From contig NZ_CP192063.1 of assembly GCF_050942425.1 (NCBI RefSeq), forward strand, positions 11,098,001 to 11,162,000: DNA of 64,000 nucleotides. Reading direction: 5' to 3'. A program made the translations under genes and the position numbers. Shown in pieces: positions 17,064 to 25,823 of this stretch; the stretch's first letter is position 1, and the number at the start of each line of letters is the position of its first letter. The stretch comes from Actinoallomurus sp050942425 (GTDB lineage Bacteria > Actinomycetota > Actinomycetes > Streptosporangiales > Streptosporangiaceae). Below the pieces are notes generated by a model. The model had not been told where the DNA came from. It was given only the letters and a program-made list of their open reading frames with translations, and did not search any database.

Positions 17064-17084
17064 TCTCAGCCGAGTCTCAGCCGA
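17064..17084 (-). promoter_or_regulatory. 11-bp-period direct repeat, candidate SARP box
   Basis: TCTCAGCCGA occurs at 17064-17073 and again at 17075-17084, an exact repeat at an 11-bp period. Direct repeats one helical turn apart near -35 are how SARP regulators recognise promoters. It lies about 95 bp before the tautomerase-YHS/methyltransferase operon and 25 bp after the SARP gene. Confidence 0.55.
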
Positions 17085-17109
17085 CTGCCGGGAGACTGCT
17101 GGGCGACGG

Positions 17110-20100
17110 TCAGTGCATCAGTCGGCCGGCGATGGCGGCGAGTGCGTCGTCACGGCCGAGGCGCCGTCCGCGGTCGTAGGCGGCCTGGTATGCATCCGGG
17201 TCGAGCGTGGTTCGCAGTTCGTGGCTGAGCCTGCGGACGTCCAGGTTGCTTGTGGCAGGGGCGCCGCGCAACGCGTGGGCCGCACCCAGCACGCAGGCGG
17301 CGTCCTTGGCGGCTCCGCGTCGCAAGGTGAGTTCCGCCACGCCCACCGCGACCTCCGCCACCATCGGCATGTCCGGCATCGAGGAGGCCAGCGTGAGCGC
17401 CTCCCGCAGGCGGAGCCCGGCGGTATGGAGATCGCCGCCGACCACGGCCAGCCGTCCTTGGCTCAACCGCAGCAGCGCGTCGTTGAAGCCATCGTCACCC
17501 GGGTGTCCGGCGGCCAGGTCGATCTGGATCGCGGCCTCGGCCGGCTCACCACGGTGCCGAGCCAGATCGGCCAGGAAAAGCCGGGCCTGCACCTCGACGA
17601 GGCTCGGTACTCCCTCATTGAGGATCGCCAGCAGTTCGGCGTGCGCCGCCGCTGACTGTCCGATCTGGGCATGCAGCATGGCCAGCCAGGTGCATTGAAA
17701 ATGATCGGCGCCGCCCAGGTCCTGGATCAGCGTGATCGACTCCTCCAGCGCCGAGACGGCCGCGTGGACATCGTCGGCCATGCCCTCGGCGAGCCCGAGA
17801 TAGGTCAGCGAAGTGGCCAGCCCCCAGCGTTCCCCGGCGTCGCGAAAGGCCGCTGCTGCTGCCGCCAGGTCCCGCCGCATCCTCGCCGTGTCTCCGCCGG
17901 CGCCGGTCAGTAGCGCGTGGGCAAGAGCCAGCATTCCCCGTTGCCAGGGATCCGGCGGCGGTTGTCGCTGGTCGATCGCGGTGAGGCCGGTGCGAATGTC
18001 GTTGTCGATCAGCGCCAGCAGTGCCGCCGCCAGCGTCGCCGCCGGTTCGCCGACATCGCCCTCCGAGAACTCGGCGACCGCTTCAGCCACTGAAGTGACC
18101 GCACCCATGTCCGGTGCGCGCCCGGCGAGTACCGTGTGGAACAGGTACTGCGCCGCCACCTGGATGCTCGCCGCAGCCGGGGCCGTTCCCCGGACGGTCA
18201 GCGCGGTGTGCAATCGGTCTGCGGTCTCGGTGTGGCCGTCCCGGATCGCCCAGAACAGGCCGAGCGCGGCGCCCAACCTCCTGGCCGTGGCGGCATCCCC
18301 GACATCGGCCGCGAAGTTCAGGGCGGAGAGCAGGTTGTCCTGCTCCGCTGTCAGCATGGCGAGCCGGGGCAGCTGGCCGGCACCGCGCAGGTGCGGCGAC
18401 GCGCGTTCGGCAAGCTCGAGAAAGCAGGCCGCGTGCGCGGCGCGCACCGAGTCGGCCAGACCGCTGTCGGCGAGCCGCTCCAGGGCGTATTCGCGGATCG
18501 TGGCCAGCATCCGGTACCGCTCGCCCACCAGGTGTAGCAGGGACTTGTCCACCAGCGTGTCCAGCGTCTCCCACGGGACCCCCACGCGCTCGGCGGCCTC
18601 GGCGGTGAACGAGGACGGGAAGACCGCCAGCCGAGCCGCCTGCACACGCTCCGCGTCGGTCAGCAGATCCCAGCTCCAGGCCACCACCGCCCGCAGGGTC
18701 CGATGCCGCTCCGGTGCCGAACGCGCCCCTGCGGCCAACACGCGGAAGCGGTCGTCGAGACGGGCCGTGAGCTGCCGGAGCGTCATGGCCCGCAACCGGG
18801 CGGCGGCCAGCTCTATCGCCAGCGGCAGCCCGTCCAATCGCCGGCACACCTCGGCCGCTTCGACGGCCGCGTCCTCGGTGAGCACGAAGTCGGGGCGTAC
18901 TGCCGTCGCGCGGTCGGCGAAGAGCCGTACCGCCGGGTTGTCCGCAGCTGGGACGCCCGGCTCCGGCAGCGGCAGCGGCGACACCGGGCACAGCCGCTCG
19001 CCGGCGACACCGAGGGGTTCGCGGCTGGTGGCCAGCACCCGCAGGCGCGGGCACCGGGCGAGCAGCTCATCGACGAGATCCGCGGCGGCCTCGACCACAT
19101 GCTCGCAGTTGTCCAGCACAAGCAGTGCCTCGCTGTGCGCCAGCACCTCGATCAGGCGGCGCATCGGACCACGCGACCCGGCCGAGGCATCGGGCATACC
19201 GACCTCGCGTGGCCCCAACGCGGCAAGCACGGCCCGCGCGACGTCACCGGCGGCAGCCAGCGGCGCCAGTTCGACCAGCCACACCCCGCCATCGACGCGG
19301 TCGGCGATCCCGTCGGCGAACACGGTCGCCAACCGTGTCTTGCCTACGCCTCCCGGGCCGACCAGGGTCACCAGGCGGCCTTCTCGCAGCCGCGCATGAA
19401 TCCGCGTCAACTCCTCAGCACGTCCGATGAAACTCATCAGCGGCGCGCGCAGGTTGCCCTTCGGCCGGCCCCTCTCTGGCCGGTCACCGCGCAACACGGC
19501 CAGGTGCGCCTGCCGCAACTCCTCACCGGGATCACAACCCAGTTCGTCGGCCAGCCGACGCCGGACACTCTCGTATGCGGCCAAGGCCTCCGCAGGCCTG
19601 CCGTCGGCGTCCAGCGCCCGCATCAGCAAAGCGTGCAGGCGTTCGCGCAATGGGTACGTCGCGGTCAACTCGGTCAACTCGGCCACCAAGGACGACGCCG
19701 GCTCCCGTGCCAGATCGGCCTCCACCCGATTCTCGACCGCGGTCAGCCACAGCTCTCGCAGCCGGACACCGACGGCCACCGCGTACGGCGCGTCCATCAC
19801 GTCGATCAACGGCTCGCCCCGCCACAACGCCAGCGCCTCCCCCAACCGGTGCCGCGCCAGTTCGGCCTCCCCCGCCCGCAACGCCCGCCGGCCATCGCCG
19901 GCCAACCGCTCGAACAGACAGGCGTCCACCGCGTCCGGCGGCAGGTCGAGCTGATACCAACCGCTCCCAGACCGTACGATCTGCCCGCTCGGAAGCGTCT
20001 GCCGCAGCCGCCACACCAGCGACTGCAACGCAGCCGCCGGATCGACCGGAGCCACCTCCGGCCACAGCGCATCCACCAAAGAGTCCACGGTGACCGGGTG

Positions 20101-20211
20101 CCCGACGTCCACCGCGAGCCGGATCAACAGCGCCCTCAGCCGTCCGCCGCCGATCTCCACCATCTCGTGGCCGGCGGCCACCTCCAGTGGCCCGAGTATC
20201 GACACCCGCAT
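17110..20211 (-). CDS. AfsR/SARP-family regulator with NB-ARC-type ATPase and TPR region
   Basis: 1033 residues. The N-terminal OmpR-like DNA-binding domain (about 1-95, MRVSILGPLEVAAG) is followed by the bacterial transcriptional activator domain (about 100-245). An STAND-type ATPase comes next, with Walker A LVGPGGVGKTRLA near residue 285, Walker B LLVLDNCEHV and an ATSREPLGV sensor. An alpha-helical repeat tail fills the rest. The architecture matches AfsR-like activators of secondary metabolism. The likely target is the operon immediately downstream, whose upstream region carries the direct repeat. The RiPP operon beyond is another possible target. Confidence 0.9.
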   Translation of the reverse strand: MRVSILGPLEVAAGHEMVEIGGGRLRALLIRLAVDVGHPVTVDSLVDALWPEVAPVDPAAALQSLVWRLRQTLPSGQIVRSGSGWYQLDLPPDAVDACLFERLAGDGRRALRAGEAELARHRLGEALALWRGEPLIDVMDAPYAVAVGVRLRELWLTAVENRVEADLAREPASSLVAELTELTATYPLRERLHALLMRALDADGRPAEALAAYESVRRRLADELGCDPGEELRQAHLAVLRGDRPERGRPKGNLRAPLMSFIGRAEELTRIHARLREGRLVTLVGPGGVGKTRLATVFADGIADRVDGGVWLVELAPLAAAGDVARAVLAALGPREVGMPDASAGSRGPMRRLIEVLAHSEALLVLDNCEHVVEAAADLVDELLARCPRLRVLATSREPLGVAGERLCPVSPLPLPEPGVPAADNPAVRLFADRATAVRPDFVLTEDAAVEAAEVCRRLDGLPLAIELAAARLRAMTLRQLTARLDDRFRVLAAGARSAPERHRTLRAVVAWSWDLLTDAERVQAARLAVFPSSFTAEAAERVGVPWETLDTLVDKSLLHLVGERYRMLATIREYALERLADSGLADSVRAAHAACFLELAERASPHLRGAGQLPRLAMLTAEQDNLLSALNFAADVGDAATARRLGAALGLFWAIRDGHTETADRLHTALTVRGTAPAAASIQVAAQYLFHTVLAGRAPDMGAVTSVAEAVAEFSEGDVGEPAATLAAALLALIDNDIRTGLTAIDQRQPPPDPWQRGMLALAHALLTGAGGDTARMRRDLAAAAAAFRDAGERWGLATSLTYLGLAEGMADDVHAAVSALEESITLIQDLGGADHFQCTWLAMLHAQIGQSAAAHAELLAILNEGVPSLVEVQARLFLADLARHRGEPAEAAIQIDLAAGHPGDDGFNDALLRLSQGRLAVVGGDLHTAGLRLREALTLASSMPDMPMVAEVAVGVAELTLRRGAAKDAACVLGAAHALRGAPATSNLDVRRLSHELRTTLDPDAYQAAYDRGRRLGRDDALAAIAGRLMH

Positions 20212-20345
20212 ACCAACACCCTGCCACGAGCCATGACCCGAAGATCAGCAGAGCTCGTATCAGAACGAACAGGCCACACGCACGGCCCCGGCGAGCGGAG
20301 AACGGGTTTGTGAACGCGCGCGACGGCCCACCGTGATTCCCGCGG

Positions 20346-20452
20346 TCAGCTGGTATGCCGTCGGGTACGGGTCCTGATGCGGAAAATGGCGAGGCCGGCT
20401 GCGGTGAAGCCGATCGCCCACGTCAGTCCCAGGGCCAGCCGCGAATGCCCTG
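20346..20452 (-). pseudogene. C-terminal stub of an ABC-2-type permease
   Basis: The reverse frame reads SRLALGLTWAIGFTAAGLAI followed by FRIRTRTRRHTS and a stop. This is a final transmembrane helix plus basic tail, as in ABC-2 permeases of drug exporters. Everything upstream of about 20452 is unrelated. The rest of 20212-20598 contains nothing I recognise. Confidence 0.5.
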
Positions 20453-20598
20453 GTCAACGTGCTAGACAGCCCAGGGAGACCTAAAGATAACCGGCAAGCC
20501 CGGCGTTCTTGACCAGACGCCCCCACCGGGAATCGCGCGGCGGCCCGAGCCCGGTCAGGGGGCCAAGGCCACCGCGCTGCGGTCAGTTCGGTCTTGGC

Positions 20599-22020
20599 CT
20601 ATTTCACATCTGAGGTGTCCATGGCGAAGCGGCCGATGGTCCATGCGATCGCGGGCACGTTCTCGTCCAGGACCTGGAGGTTGAGGTTGGCCACTCGGTC
20701 GCACGCCTGGTGATAGCAGTGGTCGTACTGCTGTCCCGCCTGCCCGCCGAAAATCTTGGCCTCCTCGGGCGTCTTCAGCCCGATCGTGCCCATGTCCATC
20801 CCGCCGACCGCTATGCCGGCCGTCACGAACGGTGCCTGGTCTGAGCCGACGCCCGTCACCGGCTCGGTCTTGAACGGCAGGCCGGTGCGGGTGAAGTACT
20901 GCTCGAACACCTTCGTGACGGTCGCCGATCCCGGCGCCTCCGGCACGTTGCCATCAATGAGGAAGCGGGCGAAGTTGGGCGAGGCGATCAGCTCGAAATT
21001 CTCGTAGAGGTCGATGGCGGTCTTCTCGGCGGACGACAGGTGCTCGATGTAGTAGTCGGAACCGACGTCGACCTGCTCTTCTGCTCCCCAGAATGCGAAC
21101 CGCACCTTGTTACGCACCCGGTTCTGGAACGGGGCGAGCTGCTTGGCCGTCTCCATCAGGGCAGCCACGCTGCTCACGTTGTCGTTGATGCCCGGCCCCT
21201 CGGGCACGCTGTCCAGGTGGGCACCGGCCATCACGATGTGGTCGGCAGAGCCGCCGCGCGTCTCCGCGAAGAGGTTGACGGTCGTCTTGTCCGCGAAGTG
21301 CCCGCGGAGTTCGAGGTGGAAGGTGACGGGCTGCTGCGCGGCGTCGGCGCTCAGTTGTCCGGCCTGCTCAGGCGAGATGGTCGCCGAAGGGATCGTGAAG
21401 TCCGACGGGGTGAAGACGTGCAGCCGGTAGATGTTCTTGGGGTCCGGCACCGGCAGGTACAGCAGCATCGCCCGGCCACCCAGCCCGGCGATCACCTTCT
21501 GCTGGTTGGTGTACCCGCAGGAACTGCGCGGGGTGACCACGATCGCGCCCTGTACCGGGAGCCCGTCGTAGTCCGCGGCCGTGCACCCGCTCGTGCCGTC
21601 CGCCTTGACCGGCGCGAAGACCAGGGGAGCCGTGAAACCACCCTCGGGGGTGACCGGCGAGCCGTCCATCATCAGCGTCCGGATCGTACGAGCGTTCGGC
21701 GCGGTCTCCTGGCCGGACTCGGCGTCGAACATGAACTGCCGATAGGGCACCGTCTGGCTCTTCACCCTGTACCCGGCGTCGGCGAGCTGTTTGGTGACGT
21801 AACGCGCCGACGCCTCGAATCCCGGCGTGGCCGTCGCGCGCTGGCCGCCGTTCTCGTCGGCGATCCGTTCGAAGACTCGCAGGTGCTCGAGGGCCTTCTT
21901 CCCGGACGTGGTCTTGGCGAGGTGGTCGGCCAGCCAGAGATCGTCAGCCCGAGCTGGGCCGGCCGCCGTCAGCGAGCCGGTGATGGCCACTGCGGCAACG
22001 GCGGCGATTAGGGTCTTCAT
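20599..22020 (-). CDS. secreted M28-family aminopeptidase with PA domain
   Basis: 473 residues from the ATG at 22018-22020 (GAGGAG Shine-Dalgarno). The first 25 residues form a signal peptide ending PARADD. A protease-associated insert occupies about 130-235. The di-zinc M28 core shows GAHLDSVPEGPGINDN (His and bridging Asp), WGAEEQVDVGSDYY (general-base and ligand Glu) and a late YDHCYHQACD carrying the last His. It lies 13 bp after the DUF5825 gene, as the last gene of the RiPP-like operon. There it could trim the N-terminal Met-Arg from an exported peptide (inference); Streptomyces-type M28 enzymes are general extracellular aminopeptidases. Confidence 0.9.
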   Translation of the reverse strand: MKTLIAAVAAVAITGSLTAAGPARADDLWLADHLAKTTSGKKALEHLRVFERIADENGGQRATATPGFEASARYVTKQLADAGYRVKSQTVPYRQFMFDAESGQETAPNARTIRTLMMDGSPVTPEGGFTAPLVFAPVKADGTSGCTAADYDGLPVQGAIVVTPRSSCGYTNQQKVIAGLGGRAMLLYLPVPDPKNIYRLHVFTPSDFTIPSATISPEQAGQLSADAAQQPVTFHLELRGHFADKTTVNLFAETRGGSADHIVMAGAHLDSVPEGPGINDNVSSVAALMETAKQLAPFQNRVRNKVRFAFWGAEEQVDVGSDYYIEHLSSAEKTAIDLYENFELIASPNFARFLIDGNVPEAPGSATVTKVFEQYFTRTGLPFKTEPVTGVGSDQAPFVTAGIAVGGMDMGTIGLKTPEEAKIFGGQAGQQYDHCYHQACDRVANLNLQVLDENVPAIAWTIGRFAMDTSDVK

Positions 22021-22033
22021 CGGACTCCTCAGG

Positions 22034-22669
22034 TCAGATGGCGGTGCACGGTATCGGCCATCGACGCAGCCGATAGGGCAGACAGAGTGCGTCACGACCG
22101 TGACTGATGATCAAGCCCGATTGCAGAAGCGCGACAAAGGCGGAGGATTCCTCCGACCGCCCCGGGCGATCGAGATCCCGGACAAGCCGGATTTCATGCG
22201 CTTCCCCGAGAGTGATGGGCACGGCCGGACCACGCCGCTGATCGGTGACGGTCACGAATCCCGGTCCGACCCGGTAGTGACACAACCCGTACCGGTAGGC
22301 CGAACGCCACGACGGATCCCCGGCCGGTGGGGGCAGGTGATACAGGAGCCGGGCATCGCAGCCGAGACCGCCCGCGCTCTCCCAGACGACATTGATGTCA
22401 TGGCTCGCCGCCTCGCGCAGGAAATGCAGGAAATGGAGGATTCCGTCGTCAGCGCCGACGGTCTCCCGTATCCGTACCTCCCGCACGCCGGCCTGCCACA
22501 GCAGGTCTCCGGTCACCGCGTCCAAGCCGGGCGCGTACGGGGTCCCGGTGACGAGCAGCACCGGGGCGGTCGTGCCGCCCGCGAGGCATTGCGGCAGGTC
22601 CGACGCGCTCACCTCGACGCGATCACCGATCGCGGCGCCCGGCTTCCGTACGGTGAGTGTGGTGTCCAT
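22034..22669 (-). CDS. DUF5825 family protein of a radical-SAM RiPP locus
   Basis: 211 residues, no signal or membrane segment. A DGILHFLHFLREAASHDINV stretch and a CDARLLYHLPPP stretch match my recollection of DUF5825 proteins, which are encoded beside radical SAM RiPP-maturation enzymes. The ATG lies three bases after the radical SAM stop, so the two are translationally coupled. It is probably a partner or recognition factor for that enzyme. No catalytic motif is evident and the role is inferred from conserved neighbourhood. Confidence 0.75.
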   Translation of the reverse strand: MDTTLTVRKPGAAIGDRVEVSASDLPQCLAGGTTAPVLLVTGTPYAPGLDAVTGDLLWQAGVREVRIRETVGADDGILHFLHFLREAASHDINVVWESAGGLGCDARLLYHLPPPAGDPSWRSAYRYGLCHYRVGPGFVTVTDQRRGPAVPITLGEAHEIRLVRDLDRPGRSEESSAFVALLQSGLIISHGRDALCLPYRLRRWPIPCTAI

Positions 22670-22672
22670 GGC

Positions 22673-24520
22673 TCACCCCACCTCGGCGACGCGCAGCGGC
22701 CTGCAGTTGGTGGCCAGCGCTACGACCCGGCCGCCGTCCTCGAAGATCAGCCCCGCGCCGCGGAGCTCACCGATCCATTGCCGCAGTGTCTCCTCGCTCA
22801 CCGCGAACCCCTCTGCCGCCAGCTCACGCGCGAGGGCCGCGATCGTGCGGGGCCGCTCCATCAGCCGATACGAGCGGGCCTGGGCCGGATCGCTCAGGAC
22901 GTACTCACATCGGGGCCGGCCCGCGCGACCCTCCTCGATCACCAGCCCGCCTTCGGTCTCCCGCCAGGTCAGCGTGCTGCCCGCATGGCCGCGTCGCCAG
23001 GCCACGATGGCGGCCCGAAGGCCGGACGCGACGTCCTCATCGATGCCCTGCGGCGGCGCCTCGAACTGGTACGCCACGTCTTCGAGCTCCGATTCGGACA
23101 GGTCGTAGACGTGCTGGTACATCCGCGAGGGACGTCGCTCGGCAAAACCCCGCTCGGGTGACTGGAAGTGCGGGCTGAACCGCTCAATGAGGATGCGGAC
23201 GGGGCCGCCCGGAGGCTGGAGATGCACCATCGCCGGTATCTGCTCGATGACCGGCAGGTAGTCACTTGCCCGCTCGTCGGGGAACCCGTACAGGTAGTTC
23301 CAGTCCACGGTGAGCTGATGCTCATCGGCCGCGCGGAGCAGGAACACGTTCTGCGTGCCATGCACGCCCTTGTCCATGAGCCGCAGCGCACGGGAGTTCA
23401 GGCTCTCGATGCCGGGCTGGATGTGCGTCACGCCCGCGTCCCGCAGCACGGCGAGCTGGTCGGGCTTGAGGTTGGCCTTGACCTCGTACCGGATCCGCAG
23501 GTCCCAACCGGACTCCTGGATCCGCGGCATGAGCTCGGTGAGGTACGCGACGTCGAGGATGTTGTCCACGGTGACGATGTCGAGCACGCCGTGGGTCTCC
23601 ACCAGGTGGGTGATGTCGTCCCAGACTTGTGCGGCCGGCTTGGCTCGGAACTTCATCGTGGTGCCGTTCAGGCCGCAGAACGTGCAATGGTGCTTCTCGC
23701 CCCACCAGCAGCCACGCGCCGCCTCGTACAGCAGCACCGGGCTCAGCCGTTCGGCGAATCTGCCGTTGCCGTAGGCCGACCACCAGGCCGTGAAGTCGGG
23801 GCGGGGCACCATGTCGATCGGCACCATGGCGGCGGGCGGTCCCGCGACGCTCTCGCCGTCGGGCCCCCGGGTGACCAGCCCCGGTACGCCGGCCGGTGTT
23901 CGTCCCTCGCTCAGCGCGTCGAGCAGCGCGACGAAAGCGAGTTCGCCCTCGCCGCTCACGACATGGTCGATGAACGGGAAGTTGCGGTGCAGGGCCGCGC
24001 CCATCGGACCGTCGCAGTTGCCGCCCCCGAACACCACCTGGACCTCGGGGCGCAGCTGTTTGACGCGCCTGGCGACCGCGAGCGAAGAGACGTTCTGTTG
24101 GAACGTCGTGGTGAAGCCCACGAGGTCCGGCCGCTCTTCCAGGATCTCTCGGGCGGCCAGCTCGACGAAGCCGGCGGCGTGCTCGCGCATGCGCAGCGAT
24201 GCGCCGGGCTCGAGGTTCCGTGCCTCCAGATAGGCACGGTACGTGTCCACGCGCCAGGCCGGATCGTCGTACAGCGCCCCGGCGAAGATCCACTCGCCCA
24301 TCGCGTGCCAGACACCGCGGTCGGAGACGTAGGAGTACTCGGCCTCGGCGATCTGACCGCCGGAGACGTCGAGGAGGTATTCGGCCCAACGCAGGTTGCC
24401 GTAGTAGTCGATGACGGTATGCCGGTCGCGGCAGGCGCCGACACGGGCGCGCAGTAACCCGATGGGCAGGCACGGCGTTTCGAGCAGGTGCCAGGGCATC
24501 GAAACGAGGCAGATACGCAT
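22673..24520 (-). CDS. RiPP-maturation radical SAM protein (rSAM_ocin/RiPP_rSAM_1 type)
   Basis: 615 residues, AGGAG six bases before the ATG. The N-terminal 200 residues have the layout of a B12-binding-like Rossmann domain (VVFGGGNCDGPMG). The radical SAM cluster motif is the unusual CX7CX2C in RGCWWGEKHHCTFCGLNG, near residues 270-281, which is diagnostic of this RiPP subfamily. The TIM barrel continues through IQPGIESLNSRAL. A winged C-terminal region (RTIAALARELAAEGF) may bind peptide. Expected chemistry is C-methylation or another radical modification of a ribosomal peptide. It is preceded by the MRYVH pentapeptide gene and followed by DUF5825. Confidence 0.9.
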   Translation of the reverse strand: MRICLVSMPWHLLETPCLPIGLLRARVGACRDRHTVIDYYGNLRWAEYLLDVSGGQIAEAEYSYVSDRGVWHAMGEWIFAGALYDDPAWRVDTYRAYLEARNLEPGASLRMREHAAGFVELAAREILEERPDLVGFTTTFQQNVSSLAVARRVKQLRPEVQVVFGGGNCDGPMGAALHRNFPFIDHVVSGEGELAFVALLDALSEGRTPAGVPGLVTRGPDGESVAGPPAAMVPIDMVPRPDFTAWWSAYGNGRFAERLSPVLLYEAARGCWWGEKHHCTFCGLNGTTMKFRAKPAAQVWDDITHLVETHGVLDIVTVDNILDVAYLTELMPRIQESGWDLRIRYEVKANLKPDQLAVLRDAGVTHIQPGIESLNSRALRLMDKGVHGTQNVFLLRAADEHQLTVDWNYLYGFPDERASDYLPVIEQIPAMVHLQPPGGPVRILIERFSPHFQSPERGFAERRPSRMYQHVYDLSESELEDVAYQFEAPPQGIDEDVASGLRAAIVAWRRGHAGSTLTWRETEGGLVIEEGRAGRPRCEYVLSDPAQARSYRLMERPRTIAALARELAAEGFAVSEETLRQWIGELRGAGLIFEDGGRVVALATNCRPLRVAEVG

Positions 24521-24547
24521 GAGGATCTCCTGGGTTGGCTGAGGGGA

Positions 24548-24587
24548 GCCCCTGTACCCCGGGCACCAGGCAGCGGGGCACAGGGGC
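24548..24587 (-). terminator. hairpin between the pentapeptide gene and the radical SAM gene
   Basis: GCCCCTGTACCCCG (24548-24561) and CGGGGCACAGGGGC (24574-24587) pair at 13 of 14 positions around a 12-nt loop. On the transcript the hairpin begins 11 bases after the pentapeptide stop and ends 27 bases before the radical SAM start. Such partial terminators after RiPP precursor genes raise precursor mRNA over enzyme mRNA. Confidence 0.65.
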
Positions 24588-24598
24588 GATCACTGGGT

Positions 24599-24616
24599 TC
24601 AGTGCACGTAACGCAT
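24599..24616 (-). CDS. pentapeptide MRYVH, candidate biarylitide-type RiPP precursor
   Basis: An 18-base gene, ATG CGT TAC GTG CAC TGA, preceded by AAAGGAGGTG six bases before the ATG, the best Shine-Dalgarno in the operon. It starts 19 bp after the P450 stop. Known biarylitide precursors are pentapeptides of the form MxYxH (MRYYH in Planomonospora), and a P450 cross-links the Tyr and His side chains. MRYVH keeps Met1, Arg2, Tyr3 and His5. A hairpin follows directly. A frame overlapping it from a GTG at 24623 is longer, but its start sits inside the Shine-Dalgarno. The short ORF was found by eye; peptide production is inferred. Confidence 0.8.
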   Translation of the reverse strand: MRYVH

Positions 24617-24635
24617 TGCGCACCTCCTTTGCGTG

Positions 24636-25802
24636 TCAGGTGATGCGGGCCTCGAACCGAGATGGCCCGCGGAGGGTCAGGTTGCGCCGGTAGACCGGTG
24701 CGGTGACGGCATTGATCTGACTGCACTCGGCCGCGAGGATCTCGAAGACGACGCCCGCCTGGAGCGTCGCGAGAGATTGTCCGAGGCACGAGTGCGCGCC
24801 CCGGCCGAAGCCGAGATGCGGGTTCGGGTCACGCCCGAAGTCCAGTGCGTCCGGGTCGGGGAAGCGCGCCGGGTCCCGGTTGGCCGCGCCCAACAGCATC
24901 GTGACCGCCTCGCCACGGCGGATGACCGTCCCGCCGATCGAGGTCTCCTCGACGCAGGCCCGGCCGTCGGCCTGCACCGGCGCGTTGTAGCGGACCAGTT
25001 CCTCGACCGCCGTCGGCGTCTCGGCCGCCGCGAACCGGCAGAGCGCGTCCGGTACCGCCGCCATCGTGGCAAGGGCATTGGCGAGCAGCCGCCCGGCCGA
25101 CTCGAACCCCGCGTGAAGCACCGCGCGGAGCGTGTTGAGCAGGACCGGCCGCTCGATTCCCGAGTCCGCGCCGTGAGCCGCCACGTAGCCGACCAGACCG
25201 GCGTCCGCCGGATCGGCGAGCCAGCTTTCGGCGAGCTCGGCGAGCCGTGCGCGCGCCGCCACCGCCGGCTCGTGCGTCTCCGGCCACACCCCGGCGTCCA
25301 TGCCGTCGACGATCGCCTGGGAAGTCGGCAGGAACCACTCGGGATCCGGTCGCGCGATGCCGAGCACCGCGACGATGGTGTCCAGGGCGATCGGGGCGGC
25401 GAACTCGGTGACGGCGTCGAACGAGTCCTGCCGCCGTACCGCCGCGAGCCGGTCGCGGACCAGGTCGGCGATCATCTTCCGAAGCGCCGAATAGTCGAGG
25501 GTACGGACGGCGCTCACCATGAAGTGGCGGATCAGCGTGTGCTCGGGTGGATCGAGCGACTGTATGCTGAGCAGCGGAGTCGGGATCTGCTCTCCCGTAC
25601 GGCGCCAGTCCGACGCGAACGCCCGCGAGTTCCGCAGAACGGCCGCGCAGTCCTCGTAGCGCGTCAACACCCAGGAGTCGATCGCCTCGCTCCAGTACAC
25701 GGCTTCGGCCTCCCGCATCCGGGCGTACGCGGGATACGGATCGCGGAGTGTCTCCGGCTCGGCTAACGCGAGGATCCGGTCGGTCGACGGGGCTTCAGAC
25801 AT
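24636..25802 (-). CDS. cytochrome P450, probable peptide cross-linking enzyme
   Basis: 388 residues, AGGAGG eight bases before the ATG. The heme-binding loop FGRGAHSCLGQSLA puts the proximal Cys near residue 338. The K-helix ExxR is EELVRY. The I-helix reads LHAGFESAG, with Ser in place of the usual Thr of the acid-alcohol pair, as happens in P450s that couple aromatic rings rather than hydroxylate. It lies 21 bp after the O-methyltransferase and 19 bp before the MRYVH gene. The likely job is the Tyr-His biaryl bond in that pentapeptide. Redox partners are not encoded here. Confidence 0.88.
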   Translation of the reverse strand: MSEAPSTDRILALAEPETLRDPYPAYARMREAEAVYWSEAIDSWVLTRYEDCAAVLRNSRAFASDWRRTGEQIPTPLLSIQSLDPPEHTLIRHFMVSAVRTLDYSALRKMIADLVRDRLAAVRRQDSFDAVTEFAAPIALDTIVAVLGIARPDPEWFLPTSQAIVDGMDAGVWPETHEPAVAARARLAELAESWLADPADAGLVGYVAAHGADSGIERPVLLNTLRAVLHAGFESAGRLLANALATMAAVPDALCRFAAAETPTAVEELVRYNAPVQADGRACVEETSIGGTVIRRGEAVTMLLGAANRDPARFPDPDALDFGRDPNPHLGFGRGAHSCLGQSLATLQAGVVFEILAAECSQINAVTAPVYRRNLTLRGPSRFEARIT

Positions 25803-25823
25803 CGGAGCGACCTCCTGAGGACA

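Noticed and set aside
23322..24623. Longer reverse ORF starting at GTG 24623 as an alternative RiPP precursor
   Set aside because: Its start codon lies inside the Shine-Dalgarno of MRYVH, and it continues for over 400 codons as an Arg-rich shadow of the radical SAM gene.
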